A stretch of 64,000 nucleotides of DNA, from positions 7,688,001 through 7,752,000 of the forward strand of contig NW_020825294.1 of assembly GCF_003286085.1 (NCBI RefSeq), read 5' to 3'. Position numbers and translations under genes: made by a program. This document shows, one piece after another, positions 22,037-31,600 of the stretch (positions are counted from its first letter, which is position 1; every line of letters starts with the position of its first letter). This DNA is from Drosophila persimilis (lineage: Eukaryota; Arthropoda; Insecta; Diptera; Drosophilidae). The notes beneath the pieces are model-generated. The model did no database searches and was not told where the DNA came from. It saw only the letters and a program-made list of their open reading frames with translations.

Positions 22037-22099
22037 AATGGGATTCTTCTTCATGAGCTCAATGCTCTATGCAATGGGATTCTTCTTCATGAGCTCGAT
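22037..22099. repeat. 36-bp tandem duplication spanning the Gmd stop codon
   Basis: The 27-bp blocks 22037-22063 and 22073-22099 match with one mismatch at a 36-bp offset. The right copy encodes the Gmd tail [10 protein letters not shown] and the left copy lies just past the stop. Because 36 is a multiple of three, the copied tail is in frame ([11 protein letters not shown] then stop). Confidence 0.85.
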
Positions 22100-23389
22100 G
22101 TCGGCATTCATCATGTCGCTGACCAACTGCAGAAAACTCCACTTTGGCGTCCAATTAAGCTCCCGCTTGGCCTTCGAGGCATCACCCAACAGAAGGTCCA
22201 CCTCCGTGGGCCGGAAATACTTTGGATTTATGCGAACGCGAACAGTGTCAGTACTGCGTTCTATGCCTACCTCTTCTACACCGCTGCCTTGCCACGTTAT
22301 CTCGCGTCCAATATGCTTGAAGGCAGCCTCAACAAACTCACGTACACTGTGCGTCTCTCCGGTGGCAATCACATAGTCCGATGGGCTGTCACGCTGCAAC
22401 ATCATCCACATTGCCTCCACGTAGTCACTGGCGTGGCCCCAATCCCGCTTCGAATCTAAGTTTCCGAGCTCAAAGTATTCCATTTGGTTCAGGAGAATCT
22501 TTGCCACGCTTCGCGTTATCTTTCTGGTAACAAAATTCTCTCCGCGCCTCGGACTCTCGTGGTTAAAGAGGATTCCATTGCAGGCGTACATATTGTAGGC
22601 CTCCCTGTAGTTGATGACTATCCAAAAACCATACATCTTGGCGCAGGCTGTAAGAACAAGAGTTTAGAATATTCCTCGTCTCAAATGGACTTATTTTGAT
22701 TTCTCACCATACGGCGACCTTGGATAAAATGGGGTCTGCTCATTCTGTGGCGTCTCCACGACTTTACCATACAGCTCCGATGTGGAAGCCTGATAGAACC
22801 GCACAAGTTTCTCGATACCACAGGTGCGAATGGCATCGAGTATGCGTAGAGTACCCACGGCATCCACTTCGGCCGTGTATTCACTCAAATCGAAGGATAC
22901 TTTCACGTGTGATTGTGCTGCCAAGTTATATATCTCTGTGGGCTTTACCATGTTGATAATCTTCACAAGGCTACTGCTATCCGTCATGTCACCATAGTGA
23001 AGTTTCATCTTTCCGCCCTTGTGCGCCTTCGGATCAGCATAGAGGTGCTCAATGCGTGTAGTATTGAAGGTGCTGGCCCGTCTGATAATCCCATGGACCT
23101 CATAGTCCTTCTTGAGCAGGAACTCTGCCAAGTATGAGCCATCCTGGGGAGATAAGGAAAGCGCAAAATGTTTTTAACACGTAAGCATTAGCTGTTCGCA
23201 GAACTCTGACGAATAACTTGAAAATTTGTTGCACACCTGCCCCGTTATGCCGGTTATCAGCGCGACTTTGTCACGAGATACGCCTACATCTCCGGTGCCG
23301 TCCGCCGAACCATTTAAGTCCTTGCTGCAGTTGCTGTTGCTGTCCGACCGCGGTTTCTTGCTTCCACTGGCCCCATCGCACCTCGACAT
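22067..23389 (-). CDS. Gmd: GDP-mannose 4,6-dehydratase
   Basis: This encodes a 389-residue short-chain dehydrogenase that converts GDP-mannose to GDP-4-keto-6-deoxymannose, the first step of GDP-fucose synthesis in the cytosol. Three exons: 23237-23389, 22708-23143 and 22067-22647. The first exon gives a variable Ser/Asp-rich leader and then the NADP-binding ALITGITGQ, continued by [10 protein letters not shown] in exon 2. The catalytic Thr/Ser region is [10 protein letters not shown]. The YxxxK pair ([12 protein letters not shown]) is split by the second intron. Other family blocks are [59 protein letters not shown] and [10 protein letters not shown]. Length fits the family. It is divergent from MPDU1. 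An imperfect duplication follows the stop codon. Confidence 0.97.
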
Positions 23390-23502
23390 GTTAATTGAAA
23401 ATACTTTTAACTGTTTTACTAAGCCTAATACTTGCTTTTCACGTCGACTCGACTCGATGCAGCGTAGCAGTGTAGTGTAAACAATTCTGTTTTATCTATT
23501 GT

Positions 23503-23515
23503 GCACAGCGCTGCC
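23503..23515 (-). promoter_or_regulatory. Ohler motif 7 in the Gmd upstream region
   Basis: GCACAGCGCTGCC fits the motif 7 consensus KNNCAKCNCTRNY at every position. It is 114-126 bp upstream of the Gmd ATG. Motif 7 marks TATA-less housekeeping promoters. The orientation is not certain because the core is nearly palindromic. Confidence 0.45.
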
Positions 23516-24263
23516 ACCCGCTTGAAGCGTAGCCAGACTGGTTTGGGCTTGACACGCACAGTGATTCAAGATGCGTCTGCAGTGGACTACGTTGATATGA
23601 GAATACCTAAGCAAAAAATTCCCTTTTTCCACACAAAATATTTGTTCTCGTATCATAAAATAATATTCGAAAACTACAGCTCAATAAGATAATTAAAATT
23701 TGGTTAGGACGCATTTAGCCTTAAAAGAAAGAAAGAAAGTTTAAAAGAAGTCGGTGAATTCATGATATTTCATTATATTTGTTAAGAAGTTTAGTTTACT
23801 AAACTAAGCTTACGGTCGGAGTTTTAAGTAAATTGTTTGACCATTGAGTCAATTTTAAAGTTACATGTTAGTGTATTTTATAAAATTCCAATTTTCGAAT
23901 ATTTCCTTACCACGGTGCAACAGGGTTGCTTAGTCACTAGACCCACGTAGCGATTTCGCCGGATCCACTGATACCACATTAATTCTGCAGAAAGGTCGCT
24001 CCCAACGCACAGTGGAAGTAATATCTTATCAGCGCCGATTCCGTTCGATTCGCAACCGGGTGCACATTTACTTCTTTCGTAGCTCTTGGCATATGCGGGT
24101 GTCTTTTATCGTTACGTGTGCGTGTGCTGCTGGCTTTCCATTTCATTTTTCGACTGCAAACAATCGGCGACTAGCGGCTTGATAAGACGCCACCAAACAC
24201 TCACCGCACCAAAGTACATCGTTTCGTCCGTGATAAAAGACAAATTAAAAAAAAAATAGAAAA
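23516..24263. other. Intergenic region between divergent Gmd and MPDU1
   Basis: About 0.75 kb. The GC-richer part near 24000-24240 is probably the MPDU1 promoter and 5' UTR. I see no open frame with convincing codon use. A short GAAAGAAAGAAAG run lies at about 23727. Confidence 0.5.
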
Positions 24264-25082
24264 ATGACGGATCTTATCAGGAAAGGAGCTCTGTTCCTAA
24301 TGAGCCAGAAGTGTTACGATAACTACTTCCTGGAGCACGACTTCTTGGACAGTGAGTGGACAGGGCTGTTACCATAACTTGAGTATCTCTTGAATTAAAC
24401 TATTTTTGCAGTTCCCTGCTTCAAGGCTCTGCTGAGCAAGGGACTTGGGCTGGCTATCATTGCCGGGTCGGTGCTTGTGAAGGTCCCCCAGGTTTTAAAA
24501 ATCCTTAATAACAAGTCCGGCGAAGGCATCAACATAGTGGGCGTCATGCTGGATCTGCTGGCTATCACGTTTCACATGTCCTACAGCTTTATGAATGGTT
24601 ATCCCTTCAGTGCCTGGGGCGATAGTACCTTCCTGGCGTTTCAAACAGTGGCGATTGCGGTCTTGGTCTTGTATTTCAGCGGGCGCAAGGTTCAGTCAGT
24701 GATATTCCTCCTGGCATATGCAGTATTTCTTTACGTGCTCAACTCTGGCTTAACACCAATGAAGGCATTGATCACCATCCAGAGCTGCAATATTCCCATT
24801 CTGCTGGTGGGCAAGCTGTCGCAGGCGTTCACCAACTACAAGGCTGGATCTACCGGCCAATTGTCAGCCGCCACATGCTTCATGATGTTTGCCGGATCAG
24901 TGGCTCGAATCTTTACCTCCATACAGGAGACGGGCGATCAAATGATGATTATTACCTTCTGCTTCTCCACATTTGCCAATGGAGTTATTGTGGCACAGCT
25001 GCTTTACTACTGGAACAAACCCTCTGGCGCACAGGACGCCAAGGCGAAGGCAAAGAAGCCAAAGAGCAAGAAGGTCGATTAG
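24264..25082 (+). CDS. Mannose-P-dolichol utilization defect 1 homologue (PQ-loop protein)
   Basis: This encodes a 252-residue multi-pass ER membrane protein needed to use dolichol-phosphate mannose and glucose in N-glycosylation and GPI synthesis. Two exons, 24264-24351 and 24412-25082, join with a split Ile codon. The first PQ-loop is LVKVPQVLKILNNKSGEGIN. The second is degenerate (LLVGKLSQAFTNYKAGSTG, with SQ in place of PQ, as is common in the second repeat). Around seven hydrophobic segments can be seen. The C-terminus is Lys-rich (AKAKAKKPKSKKVD), ending close to an ER-retrieval KKxx-like signal. The probable D. melanogaster orthologue is CG3792 (from memory). It converges with the ITPase gene; AATAAA lies at 25160-25165. 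Confidence 0.94.
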
Positions 25083-25194
25083 AGATTAGAATTAAAGTAC
25101 CTCGACTCTCTTCAGTTGGAACATTTTCTCGACATTGTAGAACAAATATTCAAATATTAAATAAATTCATTCTTATTTTATAGAAAGCGCGGTC

Positions 25195-25875
25195 TTAACT
25201 GTCTTCGGCCTCGAAATGCTTCTGCAACAATTCCAAAGCCCGATAACGGTGCGAAATGGTGTTTTTCTCCGACTTGGGCAATTCAGCATATGTTTTTTCA
25301 TAGCCCTTTGGCTGGAACACAGGGTCCCTGTATCAAAAGAGTTTACCATTATTCATATTCATATTAACTCGTGCAAGTGACTCACCATCCAAAGTCCCTG
25401 GGCCCACGCGGCTCCACGATCACACCCTCTGTAACGCCCTTAAACAACTGCGGCTCTGCATCGGCGCCTTCGCAATAGCCAAAGGTGCACACTGCTTGCG
25501 CGGACTTATCTTCCCATCCAGCAAGTAGCCTGTATAGCCCCTCTGGCTTCAGCTTCTCCAAGAACCACTTAATGTATGGCCCTGGCAAGCCCTCTAGAGC
25601 GTTGAAACACAGGCTGGTGTCCTCCACCAGCACAGGACCATTGACTTGACGCGCTGCCTCCTTGCATTTCTTAATAGCTATCTCATCAATGTCACCTGTA
25701 AATGATACTCTTTAGAGTATCAAATAATGGAAAAAAATATTGAATGCGAACCTTGCAACTCCGGCAAATCTACTTTCTTGGACACAATGGTGCGGGGGAA
25801 ATTAGGGCCCAAGATTGCCACTAGTTCCTCCAACTTTTTGGCGTTGCCCGTAACAAAGGTAATTGGCTTCGACAT
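25195..25875 (-). CDS. Inosine triphosphate pyrophosphatase
   Basis: This encodes a 188-residue house-cleaning enzyme that hydrolyses ITP, dITP and XTP to monophosphates, keeping deaminated purines out of RNA and DNA. Three exons: 25752-25875, 25386-25695 and 25195-25327, all joining in frame. The N-terminus is [17 protein letters not shown], the nucleotide-binding start of the Ham1/ITPA fold. Further family blocks are [88 protein letters not shown] and [15 protein letters not shown]. Human ITPA has 194 residues. The catalytic acidic positions are intact. Its stop is 113 bp from the convergent MPDU1 stop. Confidence 0.96.
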
Positions 25876-26258
25876 GACGCGCCTATTGTTGGAGTCAATT
25901 GAAACAATTTATAATTTTTGAGATGAAGAATAGAATCCAGAGCGAGTGCGGGCCACCAGTGTGTGGCGTGCTGTGCAGATACAGCTGATTTCGGTTTGGC
26001 GCCAAAGCAAAGGCAGGGTGGTTATGCATTCAAAGTTTCTTCAGATTTAGACTCTTTCAACATTAAAAACAAATTTAGGTAGCTTTCCTAGTAGATTTTA
26101 TTCAATGTATTGTTTCCTTAAACTTAATACAGCATTTTAGTTCGTGTGGAGCTTTGGGATAGGAGGGTACGGGGCGAGACCAAATTGTAAATAATTATAT
26201 GAAGAATGCGTTGCGCTGTTTAATTTGGACAGACCTAGACCAAGTGTGTGCCACCAGC
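25876..26258. other. Intergenic region, ITPase 5' end to UBX-gene 3' end
   Basis: About 380 bp. The left part should be the ITPase promoter. The right part is the 3' UTR of the UBX-domain gene; a minus-strand AATAAA occurs at 26098-26103. No coding frame is apparent. Confidence 0.5.
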
Positions 26259-27761
26259 TTAGTCGTCTAGAGTGAGATGCACATTAGCAGAGGGATGCAG
26301 TCCGAGCTCCTTCAGCGAGCTGTGGTTGTGTTCGGCCTCGAGCGACTTGCGCGGAAAGGCGCAGATGAGCTTGTAGCCCTCTTGAGGGATGTGCTTGTGC
26401 GTTTGGCGAATGTACAGACGCAGGGTCTGCAGCTTGGTGTCCGAGGGCCAGCGTAGCTGGACGACTTCATCGGCGCCCAAGGCATTCAGCAGACGCAGCT
26501 TTAATGTGGTCACCTCGTCATTGGCTTTGCCCAGCTCAGTTTCGTAGGAGGTGGCGGTCGCGGTGGCGGTGGCAGCAGCTGCAACTGCAGTCACTTTAAG
26601 CTCGTCATCGTCGAATTCCTCAAGGCTCTCCGCATCGCTCGCCTGACCATCTACCTTGATGGCGTCTCCATTTTCATTCATCGAATTCTTGATGGCTAGC
26701 TCGAGCTGCTCTTCCTCGGTGAGCTCCAGCAGCTTGGCTCGCTTCTTTGGCGTTCCGCGGGAACTGGCCGACGAGCACGAGGCCTCGGCATCCACGTCCA
26801 CGTCCTCGATCTCATCGTCTTCGAGGTGCTTGGCGGCTCGTTTAGAAGTGCTAGGAGCATCTTCGTGAGTAAAGTCACGGTGCTCTCGCAGAAATTGCCT
26901 CAAATCTGGCAAAACATTTTCCTGAGTGGGTTCCGGGCTTCGCCAAACCTCCTCGCCGGTGCGGGGATCAATTATGCAAAGATACGGTAGCTTCGCGCAG
27001 TGATAAAAGGCCACAAAGCGGCGTCCCTCGGAGGTGTCGTTGTCCACCTGCCAGAACGTAAATTGACGCCTAACCAACTTCTTTAGATCTTTGTTTGACC
27101 AGACATCGCGGTTCATGGTCTGCGACTGAAAATTGTCGCCTTGTACGTTAACCAGCAGCCATCGTTGTCTCTTGGTGGCGAACTCCCGGGCCGCCGTCAA
27201 AGTTCCAGAATAGAGTATGTCTGTGGGGGGGCGGAATAGATCACCAAGGCGGGATGTGGCGGTGGCTGTGGCCGCACCGACGCGTGAATTTAGCGCGATG
27301 GCCTGACCGGCGACAACCATTTGGGCGGAGCGTTCACGACGCCTTCGATGGGCGCCAGGGTCCGAGTAGGCACCCGTGGCCTGCAGTTGCTCCTCCATCA
27401 GAGCTGCCTCTCGGGCAAAGTCGCGGAGAGGACAGACCTTCTGTCGCTGTGTGACGCGCGACAGCCGGTTGCTGCTGCTCCCACCGGACGCAAAGAAGTT
27501 GTCATCTTCTGGCAGTATTAGCTGTTCCCTAATTGGAGCTATGGGAGCACGAACCTCGTCCTCATCGTCCAGCACCGGCAATGAAGGACCCGCGCTCGTC
27601 GATGATGTTGAGGCTGCACCCTGCTCGAAGAACAGGGCCACCGCAGCAGCCACATCGTTTTCACAGGCTCCCAAATAGTGTTTGGCTTCATCCGCATTGC
27701 ACGCCGTGATTTCCACTACCTGCTTCACCAGCTCGTCTGGTGAATTCGCGCTGCGGGACAT
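26259..27761 (-). CDS. UBXN7-like p97/VCP adaptor (UBA-UAS-UIM-UBX)
   Basis: This is an intronless gene of 500 residues. UBXN7-type adaptors link ubiquitylated substrates and cullin-RING ligases to the p97 segregase. Domain order: a UBA-like domain (residues ~8-46, VVEITACNADEAKHYLGAC); a UAS thioredoxin-like domain (~175-295, including WLLVNVQGDNFQSQTMNRD and FVAFYHCAKLPYLCIIDPR); a ubiquitin-interacting motif (LTEEEQLELAIKNSMNE); and a C-terminal UBX domain (~425-500) with the p97-binding loop GYKLICAFPRKSL. In the UBX domain the usual FPR triplet is present. The acidic linker contains an Ala/Thr repeat (AVAAAATATATATS). The probable D. melanogaster orthologue is CG8892 (from memory). It is divergent from BLTP3. 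Confidence 0.93.
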   Translation of the reverse strand: MSRSANSPDELVKQVVEITACNADEAKHYLGACENDVAAAVALFFEQGAASTSSTSAGPSLPVLDDEDEVRAPIAPIREQLILPEDDNFFASGGSSSNRLSRVTQRQKVCPLRDFAREAALMEEQLQATGAYSDPGAHRRRRERSAQMVVAGQAIALNSRVGAATATATSRLGDLFRPPTDILYSGTLTAAREFATKRQRWLLVNVQGDNFQSQTMNRDVWSNKDLKKLVRRQFTFWQVDNDTSEGRRFVAFYHCAKLPYLCIIDPRTGEEVWRSPEPTQENVLPDLRQFLREHRDFTHEDAPSTSKRAAKHLEDDEIEDVDVDAEASCSSASSRGTPKKRAKLLELTEEEQLELAIKNSMNENGDAIKVDGQASDAESLEEFDDDELKVTAVAAAATATATATSYETELGKANDEVTTLKLRLLNALGADEVVQLRWPSDTKLQTLRLYIRQTHKHIPQEGYKLICAFPRKSLEAEHNHSSLKELGLHPSANVHLTLDD

Positions 27762-27806
27762 TTTTTGTTCTTCGCAATTTAATTTTTTAAGTTGTTTGTT
27801 TCATCC

Positions 27807-27890
27807 AGTGTGACGTTAAAATATACCGTCCGACCCTCAGAAACATTCCAAAATATACGGTCTCATTTTAAAAATACCGTAAATATACTG
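27807..27890 (-). promoter_or_regulatory. Motif 1-like site and repeated motif 6-like words upstream of the UBX gene
   Basis: AGTGTGACG at 27807-27815 is one base off the reverse of motif 1. Next to it are three AAATATAC/AAATACCG words (about 27818-27829, 27851-27861 and 27869-27889), which read on the minus strand as GGTATATTTT-type motif 6 cores. They lie 45-130 bp upstream of the ATG at 27761 and probably form a TATA-less housekeeping promoter. Confidence 0.5.
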
Positions 27891-28645
27891 ACGAATTCAA
27901 GTACCATCATACATATTCCTCGTTTTTGATACAGCTATTTATTCCGTCGAATATTACTATATAGATAGAATCCAGCCCACATAATTGTATCCCGAATGCG
28001 CGCAGCGCTGCATAATTCCCGCATAATCGCAATAATAATACCAGCAGCGCCACAGCGAGTCCGATACTGGGCCAACAACCACGAACTCTAACTTTGAGTT
28101 TTAGTTCGCATTCTATCTCTCTCTCCCTCTTCACAGCAAAGAAGGCAAAGCCTAGTGTCGTACCACCGTAAGGGCTTCAAAAACAAATGTTCCCCTCAAA
28201 CGATATATCGCACAATGGGAATGCGCATTTCAGCACTTTGTGGAGTGCGACTGTGCAACCCTGCTTGGAAATTGCACTGTCCCATTTTCCAATTTTTCAA
28301 ACATGACTAATTTTTGCATAGTCTGACCAACTGACATCTCTCGAAGTGCACGTGAATATGTGAGGCCCACAGCTGGGACAAGTTAAGCACACTCGCGAGT
28401 TTTCCAATTGATCTCCGTGCCGGTGCACCAAAGATTCTGAGATACAGTCGACAGTGGAGAAAAAAAATTGATAGTGAACCACATTTGCTTCCGCAGAGTG
28501 CCTCCAAGATCCCAACTAACGAAGTTATGGTGCGCGGACGTTGAATTTTCTGTGCGAGCGATTCTAAGGTGGAAGCGTCTCTGCTCGTTTGTTTATTTGG
28601 TTACACCGCCGTCTTCCATTTGCATTCACTGCTGACGTTGCTAAA
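27891..28645. other. Divergent promoter and 5' UTR region, UBX gene to BLTP3
   Basis: About 0.75 kb ahead of the BLTP3 start codon. It contains a palindromic CGATATATCG at 28201-28210 and GCAACCCTG at 28255-28263, a word frequent near fly housekeeping promoters. I see no coding frame. Confidence 0.45.
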
Positions 28646-31600
28646 ATGGTCTCGCTGATAAAGAACCAATTGCTCAAGCATTTGTCCATGTAAGTGTTGG
28701 CTCTGCCCCAGCCGAGTTTGGTTTGCAATAAAGCGAATTATAAAACTATGTTTATTTGCTGCAGTTGCTGGAGCACAGTAATCTGAATCTCTCGGGGTCA
28801 GCGGGCGGACGCCAGAGCTACTGGAAACTAAATTGATTTTTCCCAGTGTTCTGGCGGTGCTGATTCTGTACATACACTTGCTCTCATATCTCTGCGTACA
28901 CATAGAAAAAGAACTACATTTGTATGTTCAGTTGCGGATAACTTTTAATATAAGGCACTTGGGGCAACGATTTTTTTTTTATAATATTCTTTGCTTATTT
29001 CTAAACTTAACTACATTTTTTTTTTATTCTATACAACAAACTTAAAAGGAAAAAAAAATCATTCAAAAAAACATAAGGAAAATTTGACGCCTCAAAAGTC
29101 TGCGTACACTCTAACAATTCTGCGTACAATGCCGGAATTCGCGATTACCGTTAGTTTTTTCACTTTGCTTTATCGTTTTTCGTTGATGTGCGTTCTTTCC
29201 CATTGCGTTGAAAGAATATTTGCACGCGGTTGATAATGGAGCAAAAAGGAAAAGAAATTTCTGTCGAAGTCCGAAAACTTATTTTAAAATATAAGTTGGA
29301 GGGCAAATCCTACCGGGAAATTGGTCGATTAATTGGCAGAACGCATTCCTCGTGCCAAAGAGTTTATGAAAATTATGTGTTTTCGGGCTCCATACTGTCA
29401 AAGCCCCGGTCTGGCCGACCCCCGTTGTTGACAGAACGGGAGAAAAAGCGTATTGAGCAACTGGTACCACTTAATCCAAGGATTACTGCTCACCAAGGAC
29501 AACTGGAAGTTGCAGAACGTTTCTCCAAAGTGGTTTCTGAAGAAACTGTCCGACGCACTTGGAGAAAGGCAGGGTTTCATGGCCGAGTTGCTCGCAGGAA
29601 ACCGCATGTATCAGAGGTCAATAGGAAAAAGCGTATGGATTTCGCCAATGAATACATTTCTAAGGATCCCAGCTTCTGGAAAAGGGTCATTTTTTCAGAT
29701 GAGAGCAAATTCTGCATATTTGGCATAAAGGGGAAAAAAATTGTTTGGAGAAAAAGCGGAACAGCCATGGATAAAGAAAATTTACTGCCGACTATAAAAC
29801 ATGGAGGTGGTGGTGTAATGGTGTGGGGTTGTATGGCGGCCAATGGTGTTGGGAATCTCGTCTTTATAGAATCCACAATGGACCACAAAGCGTATATTCA
29901 AATTCTGAAAGAAAACCTTCAGCAGAGTGCCCGAAAATTGGACCTTGAAGACGACTTTTGCTTCCAACAAGACAATGATCCGAAGCATACTGCCCAGAAT
30001 GCGAAGCTCTGGCTGCTTTATAATGTTAAAAATCAGCTTCGATCGCCTCCTCAGTCCCCAGACCTGAATCCCATAGAACATCTATGGGATTTACTCGAGC
30101 GCAGGATTCGTGAGCACACCATAACTTCCAAAAACATGTTGAAGGACGTCATCATGGAGGAATGGGGAAAAATAACTACCGAGGATACCAGGAATCTGGT
30201 TGAATCAATGCCTAGACGTCTGGCAGATGTTTTAAAACAAAATGGATATCCCACCAAATATTAACAGTTTCGAATTCCGGCATTGTACGCAGAATTGTTA
30301 GAGTGTACGCAGACTTTTGAGGCGTCAAATTTTCCTTATGTTTTTTTGAATGATTTTTTTTTCCTTTTAAGTTTGTTGTATAGAATAAAAAAAAAATGTA
30401 GTTAAGTTTAGAAATAAGCAAAGAATATTATAAAAAAAAAATCGTTGCCCCAAGTGCCTTATATTAAAAGTTATCCGCAACTGAACATACAAATGTAGTT
30501 CTTTTTCTATGTGTACGCAGAGATATGTGAGCAAGTGTATATTTTTTGCAGCTTCCCACCCCTTCTCATTTTCGTCACCTGTCGGCCAATTTTTTTACCG
30601 CTTTTATGTGTTCTTTATCGCTTATGGCTAAGTTACCACCGCCTCCCGCAATAATTTCGTGCTTCAGCCAGCACACGTAGTGCCACCCACCCATGCCCAC
30701 ACGCCCTAGAATAGAGGTAGAGCGCCGCCAGCTCCTGGTGTAACAAGTGGATTGTCAATTTTCCCCGACGCACTTTTAGTTTCGTTCTCTGTCTCCTATT
30801 TTTTTTGCACCGTCTTGAAATTGAGTCGCCGTCCTCCTCCGCCGCCGGCAATCGCATGCGAAATTAAATTTTCAAGCTGTTTCCCGCAATATGGCTTACT
30901 TGATGGGTTATCCGATAACCAGGTCGAGGGCACTTGTGACTATGCCATCAAACTTTTGCCTTAAAATAACATGTATTCTAATAAGAATAATTATTCAATA
31001 TTCTCTGTCATTTTCAATATTATTTCAATATGGTAGATATTTATGTATTTTGAGTACGCGGGTGTCATGCACGCTTTTTGAATTTTGAATTCGATTCATC
31101 AATGTAATGATGTAATGAAAACGACATGTATTTTGTTGTTGGAGTCTCCGACATTATCTTCTTTCCATCTGGCTGGTGTCGATGGTAGCAGTTGGGAAGG
31201 ACTTTCATGTGGGCACGCTGGTGGTACTACGTGTGTAGCAACATTACAATGAGAAAAAGGAAACCTTTCACAATCTAATATATGTATGCATGTTTATTGT
31301 AAAACAGGTCATACATATTATTATGTTCATATATATGTACATATGTAAATACGTGCATTGTCTTGCCATCTCTCTTAATAATAGCTTTTTTGTCTTATAA
31401 CTAAGTACATATTTATGGATGCTATATATAAAAAATATGTACATACACACAAAGGCACACACACAACCTTAGAGTTTGGGGTTGGCATTGTCTTGGTCTA
31501 ATGCTCGAATCCTTTGTTTGCCATCTTTCCATCTTATTTTCCACGCAATTAAGCTGCAAACAAGCCAAGTTTATAACCCAACAAGGCCAAAAGTGTAAAT

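Larger units (their letters stand above)
28875..30537 (+). mobile_element. Complete Tc1-like (Tc1/mariner) DNA transposon
   Basis: A 1663-bp element flanked by TA on both sides (28873-28874 and 30538-30539), the target duplication of this superfamily. It starts CACTTGCTC and ends GAGCAAGTG. The 267-bp terminal inverted repeats are nearly identical. The single transposase frame is unbroken. The element lies in the first intron of BLTP3, in the same orientation, 185 bp past the donor. Every feature needed for mobility by family rules is present, so insertion looks recent. Confidence 0.95.
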
